Under the pieces are notes generated by a model. The model was not told the origin of the DNA. It saw only the letters and a program-made list of their open reading frames with translations, and did not search any database. A DNA stretch of 64,000 nt from Adiantum capillus-veneris (taxonomy: Eukaryota; Streptophyta; Polypodiopsida; Polypodiales; Pteridaceae). The stretch covers positions 55,351,209 through 55,415,208 of the forward strand of contig CM043971.1 of NCBI GenBank assembly GCA_014529385.2. The letters run 5' to 3'. Position numbers and translations under genes: made by a program. Positions 1-10,969 of this stretch are shown piece after piece; position 1 is the first letter of the stretch, and each line of letters begins with the position of its first letter.

Positions 1-676
1 TGATGTGGTGAACAAGAGTTTGCACATAGAGTAAAGGGAAGTCCATGCCCTAAGGACATGATAAAAAAGAAAGGGGAGCAAGCCCCAAAGATTTGCGGAA
101 AGCTTCAAACTTCTCACGAGACAATACCTTTGTGAAAAGATATGCAAGGTTGTCATGTGTTGGCACATAAGCCAAGTTGATCTCTCCTTTTGAGAGTCTC
201 TCCATGACATAGTGGTAATGCACCTCAATGTGCTTTGTGTGAGCATGAAAAATTGGGTTCCTCGCAACTGCTAATGCACTCTGACTATCAGTGTAGATAG
301 TGTTGGCAGTGTCCTGTCCAATAACCAAATCGGCCATAAGGCTTCTGACACATACACACTCAACCGTAGCTATGAAGACTGCCATGTACTCAGCCTCACA
401 ACTAGAAGTGGCCACAGTAGGTTGCTTCTTGCTTAACCATGATATACATGAAATGCCAAGCATGAAACAAAAACCACTTATAAGTTGTGGACACTCGCGT
501 GTCAAAACCACCAGCCCAATCTGAGTCCAAAAAAGCAGTAAGTCTGGCGGCGGCAATGATCCCCCCTTGGGATAAAACAAGCCAAGATATAAAGTGTCAC
601 TCAAGTAGCGAAAAATCCTCTTGATAGTCTGCAATGCTATGCATGAATCTGCTGACTTATGAGACTGCAAACTGAA
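1..676 (-). mobile_element. Copia-A, 3' end of coding region (RNase H part)
   Basis: Minus-strand fragment of a Ty1/Copia retrotransposon covering the end of reverse transcriptase and the RNase H domain (motifs SSCEAEY, TDSQSAL, KHIEVHYHYV). It is very close in protein sequence to the matching part of Copia-B in this window, so both belong to one family. By comparison with Copia-B, base 1 lies in the short 3' untranslated stretch only some 10-20 bp from where the 3' LTR should begin, so that LTR lies just outside the window. The rest of the element continues at 16520. It is a fossil with several breaks besides the large insertion. Confidence 0.93.
668..676. repeat. 9-bp target site duplication, left copy
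   Basis: CAAACTGAA directly before the transposon's left terminal repeat, matched exactly by 16520-16528. The related Copia-B element has this sequence once at the corresponding point, which shows the second copy was made on insertion. Nine bases is the usual duplication size for Mutator-like elements. Confidence 0.93.
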
Positions 677-745
677 GGGGGATATTTCCAGGCGAGCACT
701 TTTTGGCGAGCGCTTTTTAGGAATTAGGTGAGCAGATTCCTAAAA
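677..745 (+). repeat. Left terminal inverted repeat
   Basis: Aligns without gaps to the reverse complement of 16451-16519 with 54 of 69 bases identical by my count. The heptamer GGCGAGC (or GGTGAGC) occurs three times inside it, at about offsets 15, 29 and 51, a plausible array of transposase binding sites. Confidence 0.88.
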
Positions 746-779
746 CGATTCTCTCTTCCTCCTTGTGGACTATCTCTAT

Positions 780-782
<3 letters not shown>

Positions 783-832
<50 letters not shown>
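783..832. repeat. (AG)n microsatellite
   Basis: About 25 uninterrupted AG units just inside the left terminal repeat. A similar GA tract lies just inside the right end at 16379-16411. No gene is seen between 746 and 971. Confidence 0.97.
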
Positions 833-834
<2 letters not shown>

Positions 835-938
835 GAGACATAGTCAAAGATATGGAAGCTAAACAAATTGTTTCAAAAACAATAGAGACAAGGGTACTTA
901 AAACAAGAACACCCGTTAATAAAAAAAAAAGTTACATT

Positions 939-944
939 TTATTA
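939..944 (-). terminator. Polyadenylation signal of the small left gene
   Basis: AATAAA on the minus strand, about 30 bp past the stop codon of the gene at 972-1301. Position and sequence suit a plant poly(A) signal, but no transcript data exist here. Confidence 0.5.
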
Positions 945-971
945 AACTTGCATTACATAAGCAAGAAGTGT

Positions 972-1301
972 TCATCTTCTGGAAGGCCCGGTTTTAGGAG
1001 TTGATGTGCTCCCTTTGACTGGCATATTAAGATTCACCACGTTGCTTAGCTGCTGCCTCATTTCCTCCTCATCCTCCTCTATGATGAGCCCAATCTTCTT
1101 CCAGCAAGAGAAAGCAAATTGTCCCGTCTCGTTCAAATCGATTAAGCTCCGCATATTGAGTTCCTTGCGGCACTGATAGAGGCGATACACGTTGATGGTT
1201 GCCTTTAGAGCCTGACTAAACCAGTCGGCTCCATACAATGCCTCTCCGTTTGGAATGGCATCCCATGCAGACTTGATTTTACTCTCAAGATCGTCGGACA
1301 T
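972..1301 (-). CDS. Small acidic-tailed protein of the DNA transposon (109 aa), unknown function
   Basis: Open reading frame of 109 codons starting MSDDLESKIKSAW and ending in a basic tail (KTGPSRR). I do not recognise the family. It is rich in W, L and N, has an acidic run EEDEEE around residues 75-80, and shows no signal peptide or membrane segment. It lies between the left terminal repeat and the 3' end of the transposase gene, on the same strand. It has its own TATA box 70 bp upstream (1371-1376) and an AATAAA 30 bp downstream, so it looks like an independent transcription unit rather than a transposase exon. Unlike its neighbours it has no internal disruption. It could be an accessory transposition factor, as some Mutator elements have a second gene, but there is no sequence evidence for that role. 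Confidence 0.6.
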   Translation of the reverse strand: MSDDLESKIKSAWDAIPNGEALYGADWFSQALKATINVYRLYQCRKELNMRSLIDLNETGQFAFSCWKKIGLIIEEDEEEMRQQLSNVVNLNMPVKGSTSTPKTGPSRR

Positions 1302-1370
1302 CGTGAAAGAAAGAGAGGTGTGCTAGGAAGCTAGTGGACGCTTTGACAAAAATAACTCAAGATATGGCAA

Positions 1371-1376
1371 TTTATA
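1371..1376 (-). promoter_or_regulatory. TATA box of the small left gene
   Basis: TATAAA on the minus strand within CTATAAATTG. It lies about 70 bp before the ATG at 1299-1301, leaving room for a start site some 30 bp downstream and a leader of about 40 bp. Confidence 0.6.
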
Positions 1377-4300
1377 GCCACTGTGGTAATATTATATTAT
1401 TTTTTACACGATTTGACACATAAACAACTAGTACTCAAATATGAAAAATAGCTGCAAATGAATGTATCCAAATGTGGCCATCCTAAGATAAAATTAGAAA
1501 GTAGTACAGTTGTCTAGGTAAAGCATCCTAAGAAAAAGTGAGCATTGACAAATGCTATAGATCCGTGCCTAGATAAGTCTGGCTTCGACTCAATTCCCTG
1601 AAGATATCAACATCTGCCAGGATTGGTTGATGGATAAACATGTTCTCATTTTGGCTTAGCCCTAACACACTCAGATAAATAAGATACAAATGTTTACATG
1701 CAATACAAACTTTGTACATCCCGACATGACCATCTTCACTTTTCGTCTCTACTTTGAAGACCTCACTAACACCATCTGCTACACATATCTCTTCTACGAC
1801 CTTCGCTCTCAGGGCTAGTGCTAGACTGATCTTACGAGCAACATCCTCGGAAATGGAAGTCCGATACCGTACACGCACACCATCTCGCACTGTGGCTCTT
1901 GCATCGCCTTCAGGAGTGGATGTATCTTTTGACTTGAAAGGAGAGTTTGTCATATTTTGTTCTTGAGCAACTGGCGTTACATTAGATACTCCTTCTTTGC
2001 TTAGCTCCACTTGATACCCCCCTTCATGCAATATTTGCACCTCATCCTCCGATAGGTTGGTGCCCACATGCACGGGCCAAGTGTGTGGTGGATGCTGAGG
2101 CTGCGGCTCAATGTTCTGGTCTACTATATGGCAATGCAAGACATGATCCGGACAAAACCAAAACCATTGATGCACCACACCATTTGGATGTTTTCGATAT
2201 CCTTCAAATGATGGGCTGGTATACCAAGGCTAGAACCTGCTATACTGCATCCACACCTGCGTCCTCCTCTTGGCGTGCCACTACAGGTGACCCTACTACC
2301 TTGTGGAGTTTGGCGTATGGCCCACATTGCCTCATTGACCTTGCGCTCAACTACATACTGCCCACCAGAACCAGTACTTCGTTTTGGGGTTTGTGATATC
2401 CCTTCTTCTGCAAAGTTGATCTTACGTGGTCTTCCATACTTCTTGTGATCTTTGATGACCGAGTTGTACTGAGGCCTATGTGATGCATCATCTTCCACGT
2501 TGATAACCTCATTTGGCTTCCGTTTTTGCCTTAATGTCTCCTTATCTCCTGTTAATGGAGTTGGTTGTTTATACATTGGAGTCCCTCAGTAGCCGCATTC
2601 ATTGCTCTTATCACTTGGCTAGGACGTTTTTCATGGCGTTCCGTAAGCTTTTGTATTGATGGACCCTTCCCAATGTGTTTTCCATGGCTGTATGAAATGG
2701 CCTTTGTGCTCTGTAAGATGGAATTAGCAAGGTCGGTTGTACATGCATCATATAATGAAATGCGTTTACGGAAACCCTCCCCTGCTAGCCACCTGCCATG
2801 CTTGCTCTCTACAAGGTTAGTGTGTGGAGTGTTTGGTCCATCAGAGCTACTTTCTACGCATGTCATAATGCCACCCCAATGTGCAATACGAATTTCCCAC
2901 CAACTAATCCATGAATCCATGTATGGAATGTTACGGTCTATGCAATGACCGTTACGCCACCATTGGCGTATCATACGAGCCTCTGCTGCTACAGCCTCTT
3001 TTGTTGGTGCTTGCCTCCACTTCTCACACATTTCTTTGTGTGTGTGTTGAGAAGCTTGCACCACATACTTCATTGTGTTTTAATTCAAGCTTTGCTTCCA
3101 ATGGAAAAGACAAGAACGCTCTCAGCCGCTCATTGTATTGGTCTTGTCACCACCATTGAAAACAATTCGAACTGCATTCCAATTTGCTTGAGCTTCATCA
3201 GCCATGTAGCCAAAGAAATTAGCTTTGTCACACCCACATGATATCATTGAGGCACTCCCAAAACAAACATTGCGTTTCCATGTCTTCCTGTTTCATTTCA
3301 CAAGTTGCAATAGTCAAAAGGTCCTACATGCTACAAACAAATTGTTTTAGAGAGAGTAAAAGGCAAGCCACAAAGCTCTTAAGGTGAACCATGTACCTTG
3401 GATCATAGACATGACAGGCCATAGTCACCCAATCGTTAACACGTATGGTGTGATCAAACTGGATCCACGCACGTCGAAGATCGCCATCCCTATCTTGTCT
3501 CATTCGGTTCACTAGGTCCACACCGGATGCTGGACCAATTGTGGACATTTTGAAGACATAACATTTCTCCCCCTCCATACCTTGACCAGGAAACCGGCTT
3601 CCATGGAAAAACTCATATGTGCAGTCTCGCTTCAGTTTTAGGAGTGCATCAATGCCAAAAGATTCTTTGTCAACCCCTCTACATAAAATAGACACTGACC
3701 TCCGAAACCTGTCAACGTTAAAAGTGTTTAGATAAAAAAATAATTTAGCATAGAGTTTTGCATCGAAATAAGAATCTAGGAAATGCTCATACCAGTTATC
3801 TTGCACCAATGACCCCAACTCCTCAGTGATTGCAAATAGATGTTGCTCGCCTAAAATACCTTCGTTGGTGTTGTTGCGAAGAAGTGTTGCACTTATAATT
3901 TCTTTTGCCAAACACATTTGAACCTTCCTAGCTCTTGCGTGTGTGTGGATCAACAGTCAAAATCCTTTGCACCATCAACTTGGTGTTGTCCGTTAGTGTT
4001 TTGGATGTGCCGCTGTGCACATCGTGTCGATGTGTGTCACGGTGAATCATGACTCTAGTGGCAGTCTCATCGGATGGCATTACATAGTATACTACACAAT
4101 CACATGTTGCAATACAAAAAGCAATTGCCTTACAAAAGTGGCATGTAAGGCTCTTATCTCCAATCTTACAATATTCCCCAGGTCCAGTTGCCTTTTGTAT
4201 GTACCCGTTGAAATGACTTGTATTGGGAATATAATAATTAACCAAGCGGACACATTGTTCATTCATGCACTTGAGAGATCCTATGCAATGACTAAGACGC

Positions 4301-4542
4301 ACTACACCTGGAAAAACAATATTGGATGTAGTAGGCTTCGACCACAAATGAGGATCATACTTATGCTCCATCGCATCCATATGGTGCAACTTTCCCATGG
4401 TAGGTGGAAATTCTAGAACAAGATCTCCATTGTAAGACCTTGGAATCTCTGTAACTTGTTCCACTTCTTTTATTTGCATTAACAGCTTTGTCAATGTGCC
4501 CTTCTTTTCGGCCTGTAAGAGTTTTTGTCTTGTACTCCTTTT

Positions 4543-4547
4543 GAAGC
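4543..4547. repeat. 5-bp target duplication of Copia-B, left
   Basis: GAAGC directly before the first LTR, repeated at 9723-9727 directly after the second LTR. This fixes the element borders. Confidence 0.95.
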
Positions 4548-4774
4548 TGTTACCATATACATGTGGTAGTGATGTGTGTGAACACACTAGGACTGCCGAG
4601 GCATTTTTTCCCTCTTTAGGAGGTTTTTTCCCCCGTGCATTGTATATACGCCCATCACTCTAGGGCTATCTATCTTTCCATTGCACACTAAGTAACACAC
4701 TCTCTATTGTGTGCCTTGAGCTTCCTTCGTCTTCTCCAAGCTGTGTGTGTTTCTCTGCAACCCTAATTCCAACA
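4548..4774 (+). repeat. 5' LTR of Copia-B
   Basis: Begins TGTTACCATA and ends AATTCCAACA. It matches 9496-9722 over its full 227 bp at about 99 percent. Confidence 0.97.
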
Positions 4775-4776
4775 AT

Positions 4777-4788
4777 TGGTATCAGAGC
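4777..4788 (+). other. Primer binding site of Copia-B
   Basis: TGGTATCAGAGC, complementary to the 3' end of plant initiator tRNA-Met, two bases after the 5' LTR. Confidence 0.9.
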
Positions 4789-5136
4789 AGGTCACGTCCT
4801 CTCGGGCTTAGTCGCCAGCTGCTCCAGCACACGCCTGCTCACTTTCTCCAATTTCAGTGAGCTTTGGCGAGCGTTCGCAGGTCGACAAATATTTTGGGAA
4901 AGCTCGAAGAGCTTGGTCTGCTCAGAATTTTGATTTGGGCTCATTTCGGCCTCCGTTTCCACTACGGGCAGTACTGCACATGCTATTTCGTCATTTTGTG
5001 CAGATTTTCTGTCAGTGCCGCTTTCTGTATAACAGGTGCCTTATAGTCTTCTACGGTTTGTGCTATATAGCACAAGTTGTTCCCGCTCCATTTCTCCTAT
5101 TTTCGGGTAGTTTTCACATCAGGTGTAGCATTTACC

Positions 5137-8100
5137 ATGGCTGACAACAACAACACAGATGTGTTCAAGATGTTTGCTGCTGAGGACAGGTTGGATGGGG
5201 AAAACTACCCTATGTGGGCTTATATGATGCAACATGTTCTTGTGTCAAAAGGTGTCTGGAACATTGTGCAGGGCATTGATGTACGTCCTGGTTCTGAAGA
5301 TGTAGGCGATGTTGAGGATGTTGCAGGTCTTGCTGCAAGGATTGCAGCTGTTAGAGTTGTTTTGCCTACGACATAACAAGCTCGTTGGGATGTTAAGGAT
5401 GCGCAGGCTCATGCATTGATTGCGTTGTCTGTGAAGGGCACCATTATTCCTCACATCCGTTCAGCAAAATCTGCAAAACAGGCTTGGGATATTCTAGCAG
5501 GTCTTTATGCAAGCCGCAATGAGGCTAAAATTGCTTTGCTGCGTAAAGAGCTAGAGTCGAAGATTATGCATGAGGAAGATGATATGGACACTTTCCTTGC
5601 TAGTGTCAAGGATATCAATGAGCAACTCATTTCTGCAGGTGAAGTCATTTCGGACAGTTCCCTTGTGCAGACTGTTCTTGATGCCTTACCAGATTCCTAC
5701 CAGACTTTTGCTAGTACTTGGAGACTGATGACCCAAGGAAATCCTGAAGTCAAGTTTGATGCATTATGCACATTGATGTTACAAGAGTCACTTTCTAGAA
5801 AAAACAGGACTAGGCAGCGTGCAGTTGAACAGGCTTTTATTGCTTCTCAAAGAAAGGGTGGTAACAGTAATGCAGCCACTTCTTATGGTTCTGCTGCGAG
5901 TGGCAAAAATTCTGTTCCTAATGCTTCTGTTGGCAGCGCTTCGTCTGGCAATTCTGGTGATAAGGGCAAAAAGAAGATGCGTTGCCATTATTGTAAAGCC
6001 AATGATCACTTGATCAAGTCGTGTCCTAAGTTGAAGGCCAAAGAGGCTAAGAAGACAGAGGGTGGTTCCAGTGCAAATGCTGGTTCCACTACAAATGCAG
6101 CCATTGTTGAGTCTTCTGTGAAAGGAGATTGTGATGCTGATGTTGATGCAGAATGGGCTTTTAGCGCAGAGTGCACTTACAATCCTGCTGTCCATGATGC
6201 ATGTTTGTCAGTTGCTGCAGATTCACATGTGTGGTATTTCGACAGTGGTGCTACAAAGCACATTACCTCACATCGTGAATTGTTTACCTCTCTCGAGTCT
6301 GTCCCTCATGGGAATTCAGTCACTTGTGCCAACAACGCCTCTTATCCAGTTCAGGGAGTTGGAAAGATTGTGCTCACTGCTGCTAATGGCAGTTCCTTCA
6401 CACTTGTTGATGCACTTTATGTACCTGGGATCAAGAAGAATCTCTTGTCTGTATCCGCACTTGCTAGACTTGGACTTGTAGTCAAATTTGTGGATGACAG
6501 ATGTACAGTTCATGATCTCAGTTTTGGTGATGAAATTGTTGCATCTGGGCTTTTGTGCCGTGGGCTGTATAAGCTCACTTTGTATGACAAGTGTGGACAA
6601 AATTTTGCAAATGCTGTTGTAGATTCAAGGGCTATTTCAGATGCAAAACTTTGGCATGCACGTTTTGGTCATCTGAATTTTGCCAGTTTACTGCGTTTGC
6701 AGAAATCTGATATGGTTGCTTCTTTGCCGCCTCTTGAAGCACCTGTCAAACATGTTTGTGAAGGCTGTATTCTGGGTAAAATGCAGCGTTCTAAGTTTCC
6801 AAAGGATGGTTCAGTTAGGGCCACATGCAGGTTGCAGCTTGTGCATAGTGATGTTTGTGGGCCCATGCAAACTCCGTCCTTGGGCAATTACCTGTACTTC
6901 GTGACTTTCATTGATGATTACTCTAGGCATGCATGGGTATTTCCGCTTAAAGCGAAGTCCGAAGTTTTTATGTGCTTCAAACAATTTTTGGCTATGGCTG
7001 AAAATGTCTCAAAATGTACTATGGGCACCCTCCGTTCCGATCGAGGGGGGGAGTATATGTCTCATGAATTTAATGCATTTCTGGCTAGTCGTGGGATAAA
7101 ACACCAATGTACAGTGCCTTATACACCTCAGCAAAATAGTGTTGCTGAGAGGAAAAACAGGTCACTAACGGAAATGGCACGATGTATGGTCAAAAGTCAA
7201 GCTTTGCCGCATTCTTTTTGGCTTGAGGCCATCATGTGTGCCACTTATGTATTTAACAGGTGTCCTACGAAAGCTTTGCAGTCTATTACTCCATATGAAG
7301 CATGGCATGATAGAAAGCCTTCTATTGAGCACATGCGTGTTTTTGGCTGTTTGGCATATGCTTTGGTGCCACAAGTGCAGCGCAGAAAATTGGATGATAA
7401 GGCTGTCAAATGTATTTTTGTTGGTTATAGTGCTGAAAGCAAAGGTTACAGGTTGTATCATCCGCAAACAAAACGTATTCTGGTTTCACGGGATGTAGTG
7501 TTTGTGGAAGATTCTGTTCAGCCCTTGCTGTCATGTACTAGAGATAGTGATGTAAGCTCACAGGACATTTATGACACTTTGTTGCCTCTTTTCAGTGGTG
7601 GAAATACGAATGTAAGTTCCAATGAGGCAAATGTACAGCCTATGGGGGTTTCTGAAAATGTTTTAGAACAGCCTATTACTGATGCAGATGTACATGATGT
7701 ACTTGATGAGGAAAGGGCTGAAAATGAGCAGGCTAGAGGTATGCCAAAATGGCTGGTGCACACTTTGCGTGACAGTAAATTGGATGCACCTTTATCTAGT
7801 CGTACTCGTTCAGGCTCTCGCCATGCATCTTATGCATCAGATTGTGATGCTTTGGCTGTGTCTAGTTTACATGATGTTGAGGAGCCTCTGTCTTTTGATG
7901 AAGCACAGAATTCAGAAAATTGGATTGCTGCCATGAAATCAGAATATGATGCACTTATAGAGAATGACACATGGACTTTATGTGATTTGCCTCCTGGCAA
8001 AAAGGCCATTGGTACGAAGTGGGTTTACAAGTTGAAACGCAAGCCGGATGGTGAGATCAATCGCCATAAGGCTCGACTTGTTGCAAAGGGTTATGCACAA

Positions 8101-9420
8101 CAAAAAGGCATAGATTATGAAGAGACTTTTGCTCCCACTTGTCGTATGAATACTGTGCGTTTTCTATGTGCATTGGCAGCTCATTTTGGTTGGGATGTAC
8201 ATCAATCAGACATTGTTACTGCTTTCTTGAATGGTGACATATTTGAGGAAGTTTATGTAACGCAGCCTCGCGGTTTTGTCATAAAAGGACAAGAGGACAA
8301 AGTGTGCAAATGTAAGAAGGCTTTGTATGGGTTGAAGCAATCTCCTCGTGCTTGGTATGAGAAAGCTGACACTCATTTGGTTAAACGAGGCTTTCGTAAC
8401 AGTCCAACAGAAAGCACATTGTATGTAAAGCGTGAGGATGATGTATTTCTCATTGTGGTTCTTTATGTTGATGATTTGCTGATCACTGGACCAAATGAGA
8501 GACATATTGCTGAATTTAAGGCTGATTTGAATTCTACTTTCAAGATGAAAGATTTGGGGCTGTTGCATCATTACTTGGGTATACAGTTTAAGCAGTGTGA
8601 TGGTGGTATTGCCTTGTGTCAGAAAAGTTACATAGAGACATTGCTATGTAAGTTTGGACTTGAGGATTGCAAACCTATTGCCACTCCCATGGAAACAGGT
8701 TTGAAGTTGAGTCTACATGATGCTGGCGATCCTGCTGATGTCACTCTTTACCAAACTGCTGTTGGCTGCCTCATTTATGTATGCAACACGAGGCCAGATA
8801 TTCAGTTTGCAGTCTCGCAGGTCAGCAGATTTATGCATAGCCCAGGGTCTAAGCATTGGCAGGCTGTCAAGAGGATTTTCCGCTACCTTAGTGGCACTTT
8901 ACATCTTGGCTTGTTTTATCCCAAGGGGGGATCATTGCCGCCAGACTTACATGCTTTTTCGGACTCAGATTGGGCTGGTTGTTTTGACACGCGAGTGTCC
9001 ACAAGTGGTTTTTGTTTCATGCTTGGCAGTTCATGTATATCATGGTTGAGCAAGAAGCAACCTACTGTGGCCACTTCGAGTTGTGAGGCTGAGTACAGCG
9101 CAGTCTTCACAGCTACGGTTGAGTGTGTATGGCTCAGACGCCTTATGGCTGACTTGGGTGTTGGACAGAACACTACCAACACTATCTACACTGACAGTCA
9201 GAGCGCATTAGCAATTGCGAGGAACCCAGTTTTTCATGCTCGCACAAAGCACATTGAGGTGCATTACCACTATGTCAGGGAGAGGCTCTCAGCAGGAGAG
9301 ATCAGCTTGGCTTATGTGCCAACACAGGACAACCTTGCAGATCTTTTCACAAAGGCATTGTCTCGTGAGAAGCTTGAAGCTTTCCGCAAAGCTTTGGGCT
9401 TACTCCCCTTTGTGGACTGA
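5137..9420 (+). pseudogene. Copia-B gag-pol coding region
   Basis: Runs from an ATG at 5137 (MADNNNTDVFK) to 9420 and carries all Copia domains in the usual order. These are Gag with a CHYC-type zinc knuckle near 5980, aspartic protease (WYFDSGATKHI near 6235), integrase with its HH-CC region near 6655-6790 and core from about 6840, reverse transcriptase with YVDDLL near 8465, and RNase H (CEAEY, TDSQSAL) near 9080-9210. The order protease-integrase-RT-RNase H is what separates Copia from Gypsy. The leader between primer site and ATG is about 350 bp. It looks almost whole, with about one break, in keeping with its nearly identical LTRs. Confidence 0.93.
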
Positions 9421-9485
9421 TCCTGTCCTCAGGGCATGGCACTTCCCTTTACTCATGTGCCAGCTCTCGTTCACCGCATCACTCC

Positions 9486-9493
9486 AGGGGGGA
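9486..9493 (+). other. Polypurine tract of Copia-B
   Basis: AGGGGGGA two bases before the 3' LTR, the usual place for the plus-strand primer. Confidence 0.85.
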
Positions 9494-9495
9494 TT

Positions 9496-9722
9496 TGTTA
9501 CCATATACATGTGGTAGTGATGTGTGTGAACACACTAGGACCGCCGGGGCATTTTTTCCCTCTTTAGGAGGTTTTTTCCCCCGTGCATTGTATATACGCC
9601 CATCACTCTAGGGCTATCTATCTTTCCATTGCACACTAAGTAACACACTCTCTATTGTGTGCCTTGAGCTTCCTTCGTCTTCTCCAAGCTGTGTGTGTTT
9701 CTCTGCAACCCTAATTCCAACA
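9496..9722 (+). repeat. 3' LTR of Copia-B
   Basis: 227 bp, two differences from the 5' LTR. It is followed by the target duplication GAAGC at 9723-9727. Confidence 0.97.
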
Positions 9723-10385
9723 GAAGCTGTTTGAGGGCAAAACTCTAGGGGGGGTACATAGATCTATTAACTCCTTTTGACCGAATTGCATCTTTGATGG
9801 ACTATCCACAATGGCAATGGGAATCATGCTAGGTAAGCCGGAATATTGTGTTTGATGGGATACGTTGACTTTGTATTTACGTGAAAGCTTCTCATCCAGT
9901 ACATAGATGAATTCACCCAAATTGTTGAGAGTCCTCTCAAGAGGCAAATTCATTTCAATATCACCTACTTCGATAACAGCATCTAAAGTTGTAAATTGCA
10001 TTGGAGAAATTAATTCTAAAAGAAATGATTTAGATATTATAAATTTACCATTGTAAAAAGGATAAGAAAACTCTTTACTCAGGAAAAATAAAGAGCAAGC
10101 CATAATAATATGTTAAGCAAATAATTAAGCACAAGATCCAATTGTATAAACTAAAACAAATTGTTTATATATTCACGTCTAATAAGTAGCCGTTATAAAT
10201 TTAAAATTAATATTATTTTATTAATTTGTAAAATTAATGTAAAAAATACCAAATATTTTGTTTAAAAAAATTTGTTACAAAATATTTGTTTGTGACTGTG
10301 TGATCACGTGAATTTATTTATTTTAATTTCTTTTTTTAATGTTTGTGTAAAAGAGATGTGTGAATAATCGGATGTACTAAGGATA

Positions 10386-10770
10386 GAGGAGCACTATCTA
10401 TCGAGGGGGGGGAAGGGGGGGGGGGGGGGGGAAGGGGGAGGCGGGGCAAGGGGAGCGGAGGCGAGCGGGCGGGCCGGAGCGTTTTTCATGGGCGGGAGCG
10501 GGGCACTAACATAAGGGGGGTGGAGGGGGGGAGGGTGGGGGGGCCAGGCGGGTTTTGCTTGCAGGGCCGCGAGTTGGGGCAGAGGCAAAGGTTGGGTGGG
10601 GGCGGAGGAGTGCTATCTATCGGGGGAGGGGGCAAGGGGATGTAGGAGCGGGAGAGGTCAGAGGCGGAGGAGCGCTATCTAACGGGGGCGGAGGGGGGGG
10701 GCAGGCGGGGCAAGGGGCGCGGAGGCGAGCGGGCAAGGCACTAATGCAAGGGGGGCGGAGGGGGGGGGGG
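10386..10770. repeat. G-tract block with repeated GAGGAG..CTATCTA motif
   Basis: Strong strand asymmetry: runs of up to about 18 G on the plus strand. A short unit, roughly GGAGGAGNNCTATCTA followed by CG and a G-run, occurs near 10386, 10604 and 10667. Several G-runs are close enough together to form G-quadruplexes. Confidence 0.75.
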
Positions 10771-10886
10771 AGGGACGGGACATTGGTAGTGGGCGGCCAA
10801 GCGTCCATGGCCAGCGCGTTGGCCATGGGCGGGCACACGCTCCCACACGGGGATGTATGCCCACCCATGGCCAACGCGCTGGCCGT

Positions 10887-10951
10887 GGGCGCCTGTGTGT
10901 ACTCTGCCTCTGGCCACGCGTTGGCCAGAGGTAGAGTACACACACGCGCCC
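10887..10951. repeat. Long hairpin (30-bp arms, 5-base loop)
   Basis: Arm 10887-10916 is the reverse complement of 10922-10951 with two mismatches in 30. The loop is CGCGT. Confidence 0.9.
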
Positions 10952-10969
10952 ATGGCCGTGGCAGTCCAC

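Larger units (their letters stand above)
4548..9722 (+). mobile_element. Copia-B, near-whole young LTR retrotransposon
   Basis: A 5,175-bp Ty1/Copia element with 227-bp LTRs of equal length, a TGGTATCAGAGC primer site, one long gag-pol coding region and a purine tract before the 3' LTR. It is flanked by the 5-bp duplication GAAGC. The LTRs differ at only two of 227 positions, so insertion is recent. It lies inside the DNA transposon's transposase gene, in the opposite orientation to that gene. It is of the same family as Copia-A and looks nearly whole, with about one break. Confidence 0.96.
1555..10103 (-). pseudogene. Mutator-like DDE transposase gene, split by Copia-B
   Basis: Reads right to left from about 10103 (or a second ATG at 9999-10001) to 1555, with 4548-9727 being the Copia-B insertion; the reading frame is the same on both sides of that insertion. 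The N-terminal part has a cysteine-rich block (CIGSLKC, CHFCKA) ending in an H-x-H like element (THRHDVH), resembling the zinc fingers of Mutator transposases. Candidate catalytic acids are D in AWIQFDHTIRV (about 3454), D in GYMADEAQANWNAV (3197-3199) and E in NLVESKHGRW (about 2808). A GT donor at 3396 starts an intron. Near the C-terminus CKHLYLIYL looks like the end of a SWIM zinc finger. Frame changes near 3940 and 2150 and stops around 3070-3230 show decay. The conserved blocks match, from memory, a transposase-like family common in non-seed plant genomes. Confidence 0.8.

Noticed and set aside
4709-5144. Short plus-strand open frames upstream of Copia-B gag
   Set aside because: They overlap the LTR, primer site and leader and have no domain; the gag start at 5137 explains the coding signal.
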